Shown here: piece by piece, positions 9,454-17,591 of the stretch
Layout: every line of letters begins with the position of its first letter
How positions within the stretch are numbered: the first letter of the stretch is position 1
NCBI RefSeq assembly: GCF_013373795.3
Contig: NZ_CP088022.1
Coordinates: forward strand, 1,054,001-1,118,000
Length of the DNA stretch: 64,000 nt
Reading direction: 5' to 3'
Source: Bradyrhizobium quebecense
Lineage (GTDB): Bacteria > Pseudomonadota > Alphaproteobacteria > Rhizobiales > Xanthobacteraceae
The notes under the pieces: model-generated
What the model was told of the DNA's origin: nothing
Databases searched by the model: none
Seen by the model: only the letters and a program-made list of their open reading frames with translations
Translations under genes and position numbers: made by a program

Positions 9454-10587
9454 CTACTCCGCCACCAGCGCGTTCATGTGCTCGACGGCTTCGACGAAAT
9501 CTTCCTTGAACTCCTGCACCACGGCGCCCGCCGACTTCACGCTGTCGACCAGGCCGACACCCTGGCCGACGAAGTAGCTGACGAGATCGCGCGCCTTCTC
9601 GTTGCCGGCCGCAGCTGCGCGGTCGATCGCGTTGAACGCGTCGCGACTGATGATGCTTTGCAGCGGCATCGGCAGCGCGCCGGGGCTGTCCGGCGAGCGG
9701 TCCCAGGCGTCGGTCCAGACCGAGCGGAGCTGCCGCGCCGGCTTGCCGGTTCGGCCCTTCGAGCGGATGGCGTCGCGCGAGGAGGCCGCGATCATCTTCT
9801 CGCGGAAGATCTCCGAGGTCTCCGACTCCACGGTCGCAAGCCACACCGAGCCGGTTCAGGCGCCGGCGGCGCCCATCGCCATGCAGGCCGCCATCTGGCT
9901 GCCGGTCATGATGCCGCCGGCGGCGAGCACCGGCACGTCGCGAATCTTCCTGACCGCCTTGATCACCTCGGGCACCAGCACCATGGTCGAGACTTCGCCG
10001 CAATGGCCGCCGGCCTCGGTGCCCTGCGCGACCAGGATGTCGACGCCGGCCGCGACCTGGCGCAGCGCATGTTCCTTGGAGCCGACCAGCGCCGCGACCG
10101 GCACCCCGTGCTTGCGGCCCATCTCGATCATCGCCTTCGGCGGCACGCCGAGCGCGTTGGCGATCAGCCTGATCGGATGGCGGAACGAGACGTCAAGCAG
10201 TTGAAGCGCGGTCTCGGCATCGAACGGTTGCGGCTGGTTGTCGGCGACGTTCCGGCTGGTCAACTCGATGTCGTATTTCTTCAGCAAATTGCGGGTGAAG
10301 TCGCGATGCTCCTGCGAGACGCGCGCCTCGAGGCTCTTCCAGGTGACGTTCTTCTCGCCCGCGGTCGAGATGTTTTCCGGGATTAGCACGTCGATGCCGT
10401 AGGGCTTGCCGTCGACATGCGCGTCGATCCATTTCAGCTCCTGCTCCAGCGTCTCCGGCGAATGCGCGGTCGCGCCAAGCACGCCGAAGCCGCCGGCGCG
10501 GCTGACCGCCGCCACCACGTCGCGGCAATGGCTGAAGGCGAGCAGGGGGAAGTCGATTCCCAGCATGTCGTAGATCGGTGATTTCAT
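9454..10587 (-). pseudogene. Nitronate monooxygenase (NPD family) with in-frame TGA
   Basis: The reading frame from ATG 10587 (MKSPIYDMLGIDFPLLAFSH) to 9454 gives 377 codons of an FMN-dependent nitronate monooxygenase / YrpB-type enzyme. It contains the flavin-site motifs GTEAGGHCGE and PVLAAGGIMTGSQMAACMAMG. A TGA at 9858-9856 interrupts it within GAAGA-stop-TGSVWLATVES. In this family that codon is normally Trp (TGG), so one base change explains it. Reading resumes in the same frame, so there is no frameshift. The C-terminal 133 residues remain intact. Options are a young pseudogene, a sequencing error or readthrough. Confidence 0.85.
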
Positions 10588-10863
10588 GGACTGGTTCTCT
10601 CCCGGCGGCTGCTTGTTGTGCTTGTTGGCATCAGCCTCTGCGACGCTAGCGCATGACGGTCGGCGAAGCCAAGCGGGTTTCGGCTGCGGCGATCTTGCGT
10701 GCAGGCGCTGCTTGGCAGCATCGCTTGCAACGCATTCCGCAAGGTAGAAAATGCGATCCAACGGGGCTGGGCAAAGCCGGGCGAGCCCACCATCTAGTGC
10801 GGGCATGCGGATGGGCGCGGCGGTCGCCGCACCGTGGAAAAACGGAAACCGGGAGCCAACGAC

Positions 10864-11742
10864 GTGACTGACACCTCTGCCTACGAGCCGCCGAAGGTCT
10901 GGACCTGGAACAAGGAGAGCGGCGGACGCTTCGCCAGCATCAACCGGCCGATCGCGGGGCCCACCCACGACAAGGAGCTGCCGGTCGGCCGTCATCCGCT
11001 GCAGCTCTACTCGCTGGCGACACCGAACGGCGTCAAGGTCACCGTGATGCTGGAGGAGCTGCTTGCGGCGGGCCACAAGGGCGCGGAATACGACGCCTGG
11101 CTGATCAAGATCGACGGCAACCAGTTCGGCAGCGGCTTCGTTGCGGTCAATCCGAACTCGAAGATCCCGGCGCTGATGGACCGCAGCGGGCCCGAGCCGA
11201 TCCGGGTGTTCGAGTCAGGGTCGATCCTGGTCTATCTCGCGGAAAAGTTCGGCGCGTTCCTGCCCACTGACGTGAAGACCCGCGCGGAAACCTTCTCGTG
11301 GTTGTTCTGGCAGATGGGCTCGGCGCCTTATCTCGGCGGCGGCTTCGGGCACTTCTATGCCTATGCGCCGACCAAGATCGAATACGCCATCGATCGTTTT
11401 GCGATGGAGGTGAAGCGCCAGCTCGACGTGCTCGACCGCAGGCTCGCCGACAACGAATATCTCGCGGGCGACGTCTACACCATCGCCGACATGGCGGTGT
11501 GGCCGTGGTACGGCAGCCTTGCCAAGGGCCTGCTCTATGGCGGCGGCGAATTCCTCTCGGTGCAGGATTACAAGAACGTGCAGCGCTGGACCGACGCGAT
11601 CGCGGCACGGCCCGCGGTGAAGCGCGGCCGCATGGTCAACCGCACCTGGGGCGAGCCGTCGAGCCAGCTCCACGAGCGCCATGACGCCGGCGATTTCGAA
11701 ACCAGGACGCAGGACAAGATCGGCGAGCCGGCGGCCTCGTAG
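10864..11742 (+). CDS. yghU: Glutathione S-transferase, YghU-type disulfide-bond oxidoreductase
   Basis: A 292-aa protein closely resembling E. coli YghU along its length (KVWTWNKESGGRFASINRP, GPTHDKELPVGRHPLQLYS, RGRMVNRTWG, QLHERHDAGDFET). The GTG at 10864 is chosen because the protein then begins where YghU begins and GGGAG sits 8 bases upstream; an earlier in-frame GTG at 10834 is possible. An N-terminal thioredoxin-fold domain with FESGSILVYLAEKFG (glutathione-binding Glu-Ser) precedes an all-helical C-terminal domain. YghU-type GSTs bind two glutathiones and reduce disulfides and hydroperoxides. The gene is monocistronic. Confidence 0.93.
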   Translation: MTDTSAYEPPKVWTWNKESGGRFASINRPIAGPTHDKELPVGRHPLQLYSLATPNGVKVTVMLEELLAAGHKGAEYDAWLIKIDGNQFGSGFVAVNPNSKIPALMDRSGPEPIRVFESGSILVYLAEKFGAFLPTDVKTRAETFSWLFWQMGSAPYLGGGFGHFYAYAPTKIEYAIDRFAMEVKRQLDVLDRRLADNEYLAGDVYTIADMAVWPWYGSLAKGLLYGGGEFLSVQDYKNVQRWTDAIAARPAVKRGRMVNRTWGEPSSQLHERHDAGDFETRTQDKIGEPAAS

Positions 11743-11755
11743 CGTTGCAGCTTGC

Positions 11756-11830
11756 AGGGCGGATTACCCAAGCGTAATCCGCCGTCATGCCCCGACAGAT
11801 CGGCGGGTTACGCTGCGCTAACCCGCTCTG
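11756..11830. repeat. Palindromic intergenic repeat, family D copy 2 (degenerate)
   Basis: GGCGGATTACCCAAGCGTAA and CGGCGGGTTACGCTGCGCTA blocks form adjacent short hairpins related to the larger repeat at 12761-12843. It lies between convergent genes. Confidence 0.65.
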
Positions 11831-11842
11831 CGCATCGGCGCG

Positions 11843-12118
11843 TCACCCCAGCAGATCGTCATACTCCGGATGCTTCTTCATGAAGCCCTGGATGAACTCG
11901 CACTTCACGACGAGCTTGATGCCCTGAGCGCGGACCGCATCGAGCGTCGCGCGGGCGAGTTTTGAGCCGATGCCGCGGCCGCCGAGCTCCGGGGGCACCT
12001 CGGTGTGAACCAGTGTGATCGTATCCGGCGTCTTGCGGTAGACCACGAAGGCGGTAGCGCCATCGACTTCGAGTTCGAACCGGCTCTGTGCCGGATTGTC
12101 GCGGAATGCTTCGCTCAT
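11843..12118 (-). CDS. Small GNAT-like N-acetyltransferase (YidJ/YjdJ type)
   Basis: A 91-aa minimal GNAT protein. It carries the acetyl-CoA-binding pattern VPPELGGRGIGSKLARATLD and the conserved C-terminal FMKKHPEYDDLLG typical of the small Gcn5-related family. Substrate unknown. Its start lies 9 bases after the stop of the flavin reductase gene, so the two are almost certainly cotranscribed. Confidence 0.9.
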   Translation of the reverse strand: MSEAFRDNPAQSRFELEVDGATAFVVYRKTPDTITLVHTEVPPELGGRGIGSKLARATLDAVRAQGIKLVVKCEFIQGFMKKHPEYDDLLG

Positions 12119-12127
12119 TGTCTTGTC

Positions 12128-12745
12128 CTATTTGTTCTTTGCGCCCTCGGCCGCGGGAAACACCACGCGGTCGTCGGTGCGGCAGTAGCGGTCCGCGAAC
12201 ATGCGGCCGATCGGATGGTAGCGCTCCATGTGAACGCGCATCGCGTCACGGTCCCACAATTCGTCGCGGATGTGGAAATGGATGCCTTCTCCCATGATCA
12301 GCTGGCGATCGCCGTTGACGTCGATCAGCTTCCAGGTCTTGCACTCCATCGCGAAAGGCGCGTCGGCAAGCCGGGGCACCGCGATCCTGCTTGAGGGCGC
12401 GAGCTTCAGGCCGAGATAGTCGGGCTCACCGATCTCGGGCGGGAAATCGCCCGAAGTCTCGTGCATCGCGCGCGCCAGTGGTTCGTCGGTGAGATTGACC
12501 ACGAACTCGCCCAGGCGCTGGATATTGACCAGCGTGTCCTTCTCGCGGCCGTCGGGCCTTCGGTTGACCGCGAACATGCAGAGCGGCGGGTCCTCGCAGA
12601 ACACGTTGAAGAACGAGAACGGCGCCGCGTTGACCACGCCTTCCGTGCCGAGGCTCGTCACCCAGGCGATCGGCCGCGGCAGCACGAAGGAGGTCAGCAC
12701 CTTGTAGCGTTCGCGCTGGCTGAGGTCGCTTGGGGAATATTCCAT
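12128..12745 (-). CDS. Flavin reductase family protein (DIM6/NTAB)
   Basis: A 205-aa FMN-binding split-barrel protein. The start at 12745 (MEYSPSDLSQRERYKVLTSF) is preferred; the upstream in-frame extension falls inside a palindromic repeat. The motifs LPRPIAWVTSLGTEGVVNAAPFSFF (split across residues 25-50) and GEFVVNLTDEPLA are typical of NAD(P)H:flavin oxidoreductases that supply reduced flavin to monooxygenases. The next gene (GNAT) follows in the same operon. Confidence 0.9.
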   Translation of the reverse strand: MEYSPSDLSQRERYKVLTSFVLPRPIAWVTSLGTEGVVNAAPFSFFNVFCEDPPLCMFAVNRRPDGREKDTLVNIQRLGEFVVNLTDEPLARAMHETSGDFPPEIGEPDYLGLKLAPSSRIAVPRLADAPFAMECKTWKLIDVNGDRQLIMGEGIHFHIRDELWDRDAMRVHMERYHPIGRMFADRYCRTDDRVVFPAAEGAKNK

Positions 12746-12760
12746 GGGGTGTCCGAAAAC

Positions 12761-12843
12761 GTAGGGCGGGTTAGCGAAGCGTAACCCGCCGCGAGCGGGC
12801 AAGAAAGTAAAAGGCGGGTTACGCTTGCGCTAACCCGCCCTAC
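12761..12843. repeat. Palindromic intergenic repeat, family D copy 1
   Basis: GTAGGGCGGGTTAGCGAAGC at the left and GCTAACCCGCCCTAC at the right, each with an internal GGCGGGTTACGC-type hairpin, form a large inverted repeat of about 83 bases. It lies in the gap between two genes on the minus strand. Confidence 0.8.
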
Positions 12844-12889
12844 GATTCCGCTTGTTCGTCTCCCCGCACGCGGGGAGGAGACGACAAGC

Positions 12890-14164
12890 TTACGTCATGC
12901 TCAGCTCGTGGCGGCCGACCACCATCCAGTGCACCTCGTCCGGACCGTCGGCGAAGCGCAGATGGCGGACGTCCTGGTACATTTCGCCAAGCGGGGACCA
13001 CTGCGAGATGCCGGTGGCACCGTGCATCTGGATCGCCTGGTCGATCACCTTGCAGGCGCGCTCGGGGACCATGGCCTTGACCATCGAGACCCAGACGCGG
13101 GCTTCCTTGTTGCCGAGCACGTCCATCGCCTTGGCGGCCTTCAACACCATCAACCGCATCGCTTCGATCTCGCAGCGGGCCTGGGCAATGATCTGCATGT
13201 TGCCGCCGAGATGGGCGATCTTCTTGCCGAACGCTTCGCGGGTGAGACCGCGCTGCACCATCATGTCGAGCGCCTTCTCGGCCTTGCCGATGGTGCGCAT
13301 GCAATGATGGATGCGGCCAGGGCCAAGGCGGACCTGCGAGATCTCGAAGCCGCGGCCTTCGCCGAGCAGCATGTTCTCCTTCGGCACCTTCACATTGTTG
13401 AAGCGCAGATGCATGTGGCCGCGCGGCGCATGGTCATGGCCGAACACGTGCATCGGGCCGAGGATCTCGACGCCGGGGGTGTCGATCGGCACCAGGATCT
13501 GCGACTGCTGCTTGCTCGGCGCCGCGTCGGGATTGGTCTTCACCATCACGATCATGATCTTGCAGCGCGGGTCGCCGGCGCCGGAGATGTAATACTTCTC
13601 GCCGTTGATCACCCACTCGTCGCCGACCAGCTTTGCGGTGGTCGAGATGTTCTTGGCATCGGAGGAGGCGACGTTCGGCTCGGTCATCGCATAGGCCGAC
13701 CGGATCTCGCCGTTCAGCAGCGGCTTCAGCCACTTCTCCTTCTGCGCCTTGGTGCCGACCCGCTCCAGCACCTCCATGTTGCCGGTGTCGGGCGCCGAGC
13801 AGTTCATGGTCTCGGAGGCCAGCGGGCTCTTGCCGAACTCGGCGGCGATATAGGCGTAGTCGAGGTTGTTGAGGCCGTCGCCGGTTTCGGCGTCGGGCAG
13901 GAAGAAGTTCCAGAGACCGACTTCCTTTGCCTTGTCCTTGGCCTTCTGCAGGATCGCGAGCTGCTCGTCCGTGAAGCTCCAGCGGTCGGTCTTCTTCTCG
14001 CCGGCGCGATAGAACTCGACCGACATCGGGTCGACCGTGTCGCGGATGAACTGCTTCACATGGTCGTAGAGCGGACGGACCTTTTCCGACATGCGGAGGT
14101 CGTTGAGCTCGTCGCCAGGATTGAGCGTGTAGTTCGTGGTGCGCGGCACATAGGCATGCTTCAT
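12890..14164 (-). CDS. Acyl-CoA dehydrogenase, ACAD10/11-like
   Basis: A 424-aa flavoprotein. The start ATG 14164 is chosen because the protein then begins MKHAYVPRTTNYTLNPGDEL without a basic, non-conserved leader. The sequence strongly resembles the dehydrogenase domain of mammalian ACAD11: APDTGNMEVLERVG, MTEPNVASSDAKNI, GEGRGFEISQVRLGPGRIHH, and RFADGPDEVHW near the C-terminus. ACAD10/11 act on 4-phosphorylated acyl-CoAs, together with a kinase domain that in this window is a separate gene (18383-19366). A PsrA-like palindrome lies about 120 bases upstream. An insertion sequence now separates this gene from the kinase. Confidence 0.9.
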   Translation of the reverse strand: MKHAYVPRTTNYTLNPGDELNDLRMSEKVRPLYDHVKQFIRDTVDPMSVEFYRAGEKKTDRWSFTDEQLAILQKAKDKAKEVGLWNFFLPDAETGDGLNNLDYAYIAAEFGKSPLASETMNCSAPDTGNMEVLERVGTKAQKEKWLKPLLNGEIRSAYAMTEPNVASSDAKNISTTAKLVGDEWVINGEKYYISGAGDPRCKIMIVMVKTNPDAAPSKQQSQILVPIDTPGVEILGPMHVFGHDHAPRGHMHLRFNNVKVPKENMLLGEGRGFEISQVRLGPGRIHHCMRTIGKAEKALDMMVQRGLTREAFGKKIAHLGGNMQIIAQARCEIEAMRLMVLKAAKAMDVLGNKEARVWVSMVKAMVPERACKVIDQAIQMHGATGISQWSPLGEMYQDVRHLRFADGPDEVHWMVVGRHELSMT

Positions 14165-14277
14165 TGTCGTTTCTCCCGTCGCGAAGGCGCGTTTCGCGGC
14201 GGACAATAAACGCGTGCGGCGCGAAGCGCGAGCACCGATTTTCCGATCACCCCTACCGCATCGCGGAATATCGCGAT

Positions 14278-14303
14278 GGCGTTTCAAACGTTGTTTGAAC
14301 GCC
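14278..14303 (-). promoter_or_regulatory. PsrA/FadR-like operator candidate upstream of the acyl-CoA dehydrogenase
   Basis: An 11-bp inverted repeat with one bulged T. Its core is CAAAC-GTT-GTTTG (14285-14297), matching the known PsrA consensus (C/G)AAAC(N2-4)GTTT(G/C). It is 120 bases upstream of the acyl-CoA dehydrogenase start. A second palindrome, CATCGCG-GAATAT-CGCGATG (14259-14278), abuts it. The match is seen; binding by a TetR-type fatty-acid regulator is inference. Confidence 0.45.
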
Positions 14304-14318
14304 GTCTTTCCACACACT

Positions 14319-14405
14319 CGTCATGCACGGCCTTGTGCCGGGCATCCAAGTTTTGTCTTCCACATAACGAAGACGTGGATGGCCGGGACAAGCCCGGCCA
14401 TGACG
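14319..14405. repeat. Palindromic intergenic repeat, family A copy 2
   Basis: Same architecture as 7700-7785. It begins CGTCATGCACGGCCTTGTGC, and the right arm (ACGTGGATGGCCGGGACAAG onwards to CATGACG) is nearly identical to copy 1. The left arm is more diverged than the right. Confidence 0.8.
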
Positions 14406-14417
14406 AGCGGATGCCGG

Positions 14418-14795
14418 TTAGATCATCCGATGCATTGCGCAGATCTTGTTGCCGTCGAGGTCGCGCAGATAGGCGAGGTAGAGCTTGATGCCGCTGCCTT
14501 CCCGCACGCCCGGCGGGTCCTCGCAGGTCTTGCCGCCATTGGCGATGCCGGCCGCGTGCCAAGCCTCGACCTGCTCCGGCGAAGAGCAGGCAAAGCCGAT
14601 CGTGCCGCCATTGGCGTGCGTCGCCGGTTCGCCGTTGATCGGCTTGGAAACCATGAAAATGCCGGCCTTGGTGAGGTACATAATGCGGTGACCGTCGACC
14701 CGGGCCGGCCGGACATCGAGCGTGCCGAGCAGCGCATCATAAAACGCCTTGGCCTTGTCCAGATCGTTGGTGCCAACCATCACGTGTGAAAACAT
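14418..14795 (-). CDS. VOC family (glyoxalase-like) protein
   Basis: A 125-aa single-domain protein of the vicinal oxygen chelate superfamily. It starts MFSHVMVGTNDLDKAKAFYD, the usual first beta-alpha unit, and ends RDLDGNKICAMHRM. The start at 14795 is supported by GGGAGGA 7 bases upstream. Candidate metal ligands are H4 and a late His/Glu-equivalent pair, but the substrate cannot be told. It is separated from the acyl-CoA dehydrogenase by repeat A2. Confidence 0.88.
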   Translation of the reverse strand: MFSHVMVGTNDLDKAKAFYDALLGTLDVRPARVDGHRIMYLTKAGIFMVSKPINGEPATHANGGTIGFACSSPEQVEAWHAAGIANGGKTCEDPPGVREGSGIKLYLAYLRDLDGNKICAMHRMI

Positions 14796-15205
14796 CTGAA
14801 ATATCCTCCCTGTTGTTGACCAAAGCCGCTTTGTTGCGTGCTTGCCGCTCGAACGCTTAGCAGCAGTTTTGCCGCGACGGAAGCGACGCTGCATCGCGCT
14901 GCGCACTCTCCTTTCGTCATTCCGGGGCGTGCGAAGCACGAGCCCGAAATCCATTCATCCACCTTTTGCTCGGGGCCCATGGGTGCGATCGGCACCCGGC
15001 ATTCCCTGCGCCCTCTGTTCAATCAGAGGAGTAAGTTAACCTAAGACTCGGACGCGCCAGCGCCGCGAGGATGCGGATGTATGATTCAATTTGGCACCAC
15101 ATATTCGATGTCGTCCCGGGCAAGCGCAGCGCGACCCGGGACCCATAACCACCGTTGCTCATTGCGTTACGACGCTGTGGCCCCAGCTTGCTTCAACAAC
15201 GGCGT
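14796..15205. other. 410-base gap upstream of IS copy 1
   Basis: No gene seen. It contains a decayed family B repeat half (CGTCATTCCGGGGCGTGCG from about 14916) and the left half of a family E repeat (15110-15153). The rest of that family E repeat resumes beyond the insertion sequence at 16578. Confidence 0.6.
15110..15153. repeat. Family E repeat, left half, split from its right half by IS copy 1
   Basis: TGTCGTCCCGGGCAAGCGCA, then GGGACCCATAACCACCG. The sequence that follows (GACGCTGTGGCCCCAGC) matches the central part of the intact composite repeat at 24443-24562. The right half, ATGGGTCCCGGCCTTCGCC, is found after the IS. Confidence 0.7.
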
Positions 15206-15290
15206 CCTGTGGTTGATGGTGTGGACGGCCCCCTACGGCATCAGTGTGCCAGAATGAGGTTGTTGTAAATCTCAGACAAGGAGACCGTCC

Positions 15291-16319
15291 GTGAGAGAGA
15301 TTATCCGTATTGGGATGGATACGTCGAAGCATATTTTTGTGCTGCATGGAGTTGACGCGGCGGAACAGCCGGTGTTGCGCAAGAAGCTGTCGCGCAAGCA
15401 GGTGCTTGAGTTTTTTGCCAAGCTTCCGCCGACCGTGATCGGGATGGAGGCCTGCGGGGCGGCTCATTACTGGGGGCGCGAGCTTGGCAAGCTTGGCCAT
15501 GAGGTGAAGCTGATAGCGCCGCAGTTGGTGAAGCCTTATGTGCTGCGGAACAAGAACGACGGGCGAGATGCGGATGGGGTGTGCGAAGCGATGGGCCGAC
15601 CGCGGATGCGGTTTGTGCCGGTGAAGAGCGCCGAACAGCAGGCCGCGCTGATGCTTGCAGGTGTCCGCGATGGGCTGATCGGCCGCCGTACCCAGCTCAG
15701 CAATGCGATCCGCGGCTACGCGGCGGAGTTTGGCCTGATCGCGCCGAAGGGGTTGGACAAGATCGAGCCGCTGTTGGCCCGGATCACGCAGGACGAGAGC
15801 GTTCCCGCTATGGCGCGCGAGCTGTTCGCCATGCAGGGCCGTGACTATGCGCAGTTGCAGGGTGAGCTGAAGGCGGTCGAGGCCAGGCTGCTGGCCTGGC
15901 ACCAGGCCAACGCCACAAGCCGTCGTCTGGCCCAGATCCCCTCGGTCGGTCCGATCATCGCGACCTCGCTTGTGATGAAGACGCCGGACCCGCACGCCTT
16001 CCGCTCCGGCCGCTTGTTCGCGGCCTGGCTCGGCCTGACGCCCAAGGACCATTCCACCGCCGGCAAAACCAGGCTCGGCAAGATCACCCGCGCTGGCGAC
16101 GAGACCCTGCGTCGCCTGCTCGTGGCCGGGGCGACCGCGGTGATCCGGCAGGCAAGGCTCGGGCGCGGCCACCCCTCGCGCTGGCTCGTGGCGTTGCTCA
16201 GGCGCAAGCCGCCGAAGCTTGCGGCCGTGGCGCTCGCCAACAAGGTGGCCCGCATCGCCTGGAAGCTGATGGCGACCGGCGAGAGCTATGATGCCGCACG
16301 CATGAACGCTGTCACCTAA
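15291..16319 (+). CDS. IS110 family RuvC-like DEDD transposase
   Basis: 342 aa. The N-terminal RuvC-fold domain carries D10 (IRIGMDTSK), E53 (VIGMEACG) and D90/D93 (NKNDGRDADG). The C-terminal Transposase_20 domain includes the helix-hairpin-helix QIPSVGPIIATSL and the region around the catalytic Ser, DHSTAGKTRLGKITRAGD. IS110 enzymes excise and integrate a circular intermediate, guided by an element-encoded RNA. GTG at 15291 follows AAGGAG with good spacing. It is identical at protein level to 42178-43206. Confidence 0.95.
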   Translation: MREIIRIGMDTSKHIFVLHGVDAAEQPVLRKKLSRKQVLEFFAKLPPTVIGMEACGAAHYWGRELGKLGHEVKLIAPQLVKPYVLRNKNDGRDADGVCEAMGRPRMRFVPVKSAEQQAALMLAGVRDGLIGRRTQLSNAIRGYAAEFGLIAPKGLDKIEPLLARITQDESVPAMARELFAMQGRDYAQLQGELKAVEARLLAWHQANATSRRLAQIPSVGPIIATSLVMKTPDPHAFRSGRLFAAWLGLTPKDHSTAGKTRLGKITRAGDETLRRLLVAGATAVIRQARLGRGHPSRWLVALLRRKPPKLAAVALANKVARIAWKLMATGESYDAARMNAVT

Positions 16320-16562
16320 CAGGTCGGCCGGCCGGACGTAGCGCTCGCCGGACGAACCGGAGCTGCAAGAGCAGATGGAATGATCGATCGATCCAGAACG
16401 CGAGACAAGCCGCGGGACCCATTGGCCTTCACAAGGTCGCCAGGTTGTTTGGCACTCGCGTCGCGGAAACCATCTTGGCCCAGCGATCAACACGATCGCA
16501 TCAAACAGGCCGGACATATGGATGACAGCGATCCGACCAATCCCAGAAAGCTCTTGTGCCAC
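16320..16562 (+). ncRNA. Candidate bridge/seeker RNA of IS copy 1
   Basis: The 243-bp tail downstream of the transposase, up to the right inverted repeat, is where IS1111-type elements encode their guide RNA. It contains CGGGACCCAT (16413-16422), the exact complement of ATGGGTCCCG, the host sequence at the right junction of this copy. This is what a right-target guide should look like. No protein frame of note was seen. The RNA ends and fold cannot be set by eye. Confidence 0.6.
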
Positions 16563-16577
16563 GGGGGCCGTCCACAT

Positions 16578-16604
16578 ATGGGTCCCGGCCTTCGCCGGGA
16601 CGAC
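16578..16604. repeat. Family E repeat, right half, after IS copy 1
   Basis: ATGGGTCCCGGCCTTCGCCG followed by GGACGAC, the standard right arm of family E. It starts immediately at the IS end. Confidence 0.75.
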
Positions 16605-16631
16605 GGCGGTGAATGTGGCGGCCGCAGAAAC

Positions 16632-17426
16632 TCAAAACGCCGTGTACCCACCGTCGATCACGAAGCAATCCGCCGTATGATAGGACGACGCCTTGCTCAT
16701 GAGGTAGACGGCGATGCCGCCGAAATCGCTCGGCTCGCCGAAGCGGCGTACCGGGATGCGCGGCATCACGTTGGCGACGAACTTGTCGTTGGCCATGATG
16801 CCGGCGGTCATGTCGCTCTTGATCCAGCCGGGCAGGATCGCGTTCGCGGTGACGCCGTGGCGAGCGAGTTCGACGGCGAGCGCGCGGCACAGCGCGTTCA
16901 GCGCGGCCTTGGTGCCGGCATAGTGCTCGTTGCGCGCGGTGCCGAACAGCGAGGCGAGGCTCGAGGTCGCGACGAGACGGCCGAACTTGTCACCGGCCTC
17001 GGACCGCTCGGTCATGTGGCGTGCCGCAGCCTGGAATACGTGGAACACGCCGTCGAGATTGGTTGCGAACATCCGTCGCCATTCCTCCTCGGTGCGGTCG
17101 ATGAAGGAGCGGCGTCCGCCGCCGCCGATGCCGGCATTGGCGAAGCAGCCGTCGACGCGGCCGAAGGTGTCGAGCGTCGCCTTCATCGCGGTCTTGACCG
17201 AGCCGGGATCGCTGACGTCGCAGAATTGGGTGGCGACCTTGCCGGGGCCGGCCTTCATCGAGGCGGCGGCGTTGGCGTTTTTTTCCGCGTTGCGGCCCCA
17301 GATCGCGACGTTGCAGCCGGCAGCGTTGAGCGCCTGCGCGATGCCGAGGCCGATTCCGCCATTGCCGCCGGTGATGACAGCGACGCGGCCGGTGAGATCG
17401 AAGATGCCACTCATTGGGGTTTCCAT
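16632..17426 (-). CDS. SDR family oxidoreductase
   Basis: 264 aa. Rossmann glycine motif TGGNGGIGLG at about residues 20-29, NAG-type ANAG at about 95, catalytic Ser in ATSSLASLFG, and YAGTK (YxxxK). It ends VIDGGYTAF. A second ATG at 17414 (MSGIFDL) is equally plausible as the start. It is probably a 3-hydroxyacyl-CoA or related alcohol dehydrogenase, given the acyl-CoA genes around it. It diverges from the enoyl-CoA hydratase gene across 165 bases that hold a small palindrome (AGGTCGA-CCCA-TCGACCT, 17520-17537). Confidence 0.92.
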   Translation of the reverse strand: METPMSGIFDLTGRVAVITGGNGGIGLGIAQALNAAGCNVAIWGRNAEKNANAAASMKAGPGKVATQFCDVSDPGSVKTAMKATLDTFGRVDGCFANAGIGGGGRRSFIDRTEEEWRRMFATNLDGVFHVFQAAARHMTERSEAGDKFGRLVATSSLASLFGTARNEHYAGTKAALNALCRALAVELARHGVTANAILPGWIKSDMTAGIMANDKFVANVMPRIPVRRFGEPSDFGGIAVYLMSKASSYHTADCFVIDGGYTAF

Positions 17427-17591
17427 TTGGTTTGGTGCGCGCTAATCACGCGTTCACGGATGGGCTTGCCGTCGACCATGGACAAGCCCGGCACAAAAAT
17501 CAAATATGGGTCCAAATATAGGTCGACCCATCGACCTACCGCGGTACCAACCGCCAAGACAACGTAAGCAAGACAACTTAAAGAGGAAACC

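Larger units (their letters stand above)
15215..16577 (+). mobile_element. IS110 family (IS1111-type) insertion sequence, copy 1
   Basis: About 1363 bp. The region shared with copy 2 spans 15206-16586 (1381 bp). The first 9 (CCTGTGGTT) and last 9 (ATGGGTCCC) shared bases are assigned to the host repeat, because intact host repeats have GTGGTT joined to ATGG. A perfect 14-bp inverted repeat (TGTGGACGGCCCCC at 15220-15233, complement at 16563-16576) is subterminal, as in the IS1111 group. No target duplication is evident. The single gene is followed by a 243-bp non-coding tail. The two copies differ at one base seen (16322 G, 43209 A), so transposition was recent. Confidence 0.9.

Noticed and set aside
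15159..16577. Long open frame on the minus strand across the IS (also at copy 2)
   Set aside because: Antisense to the transposase; repeated at both copies only because the IS is identical.
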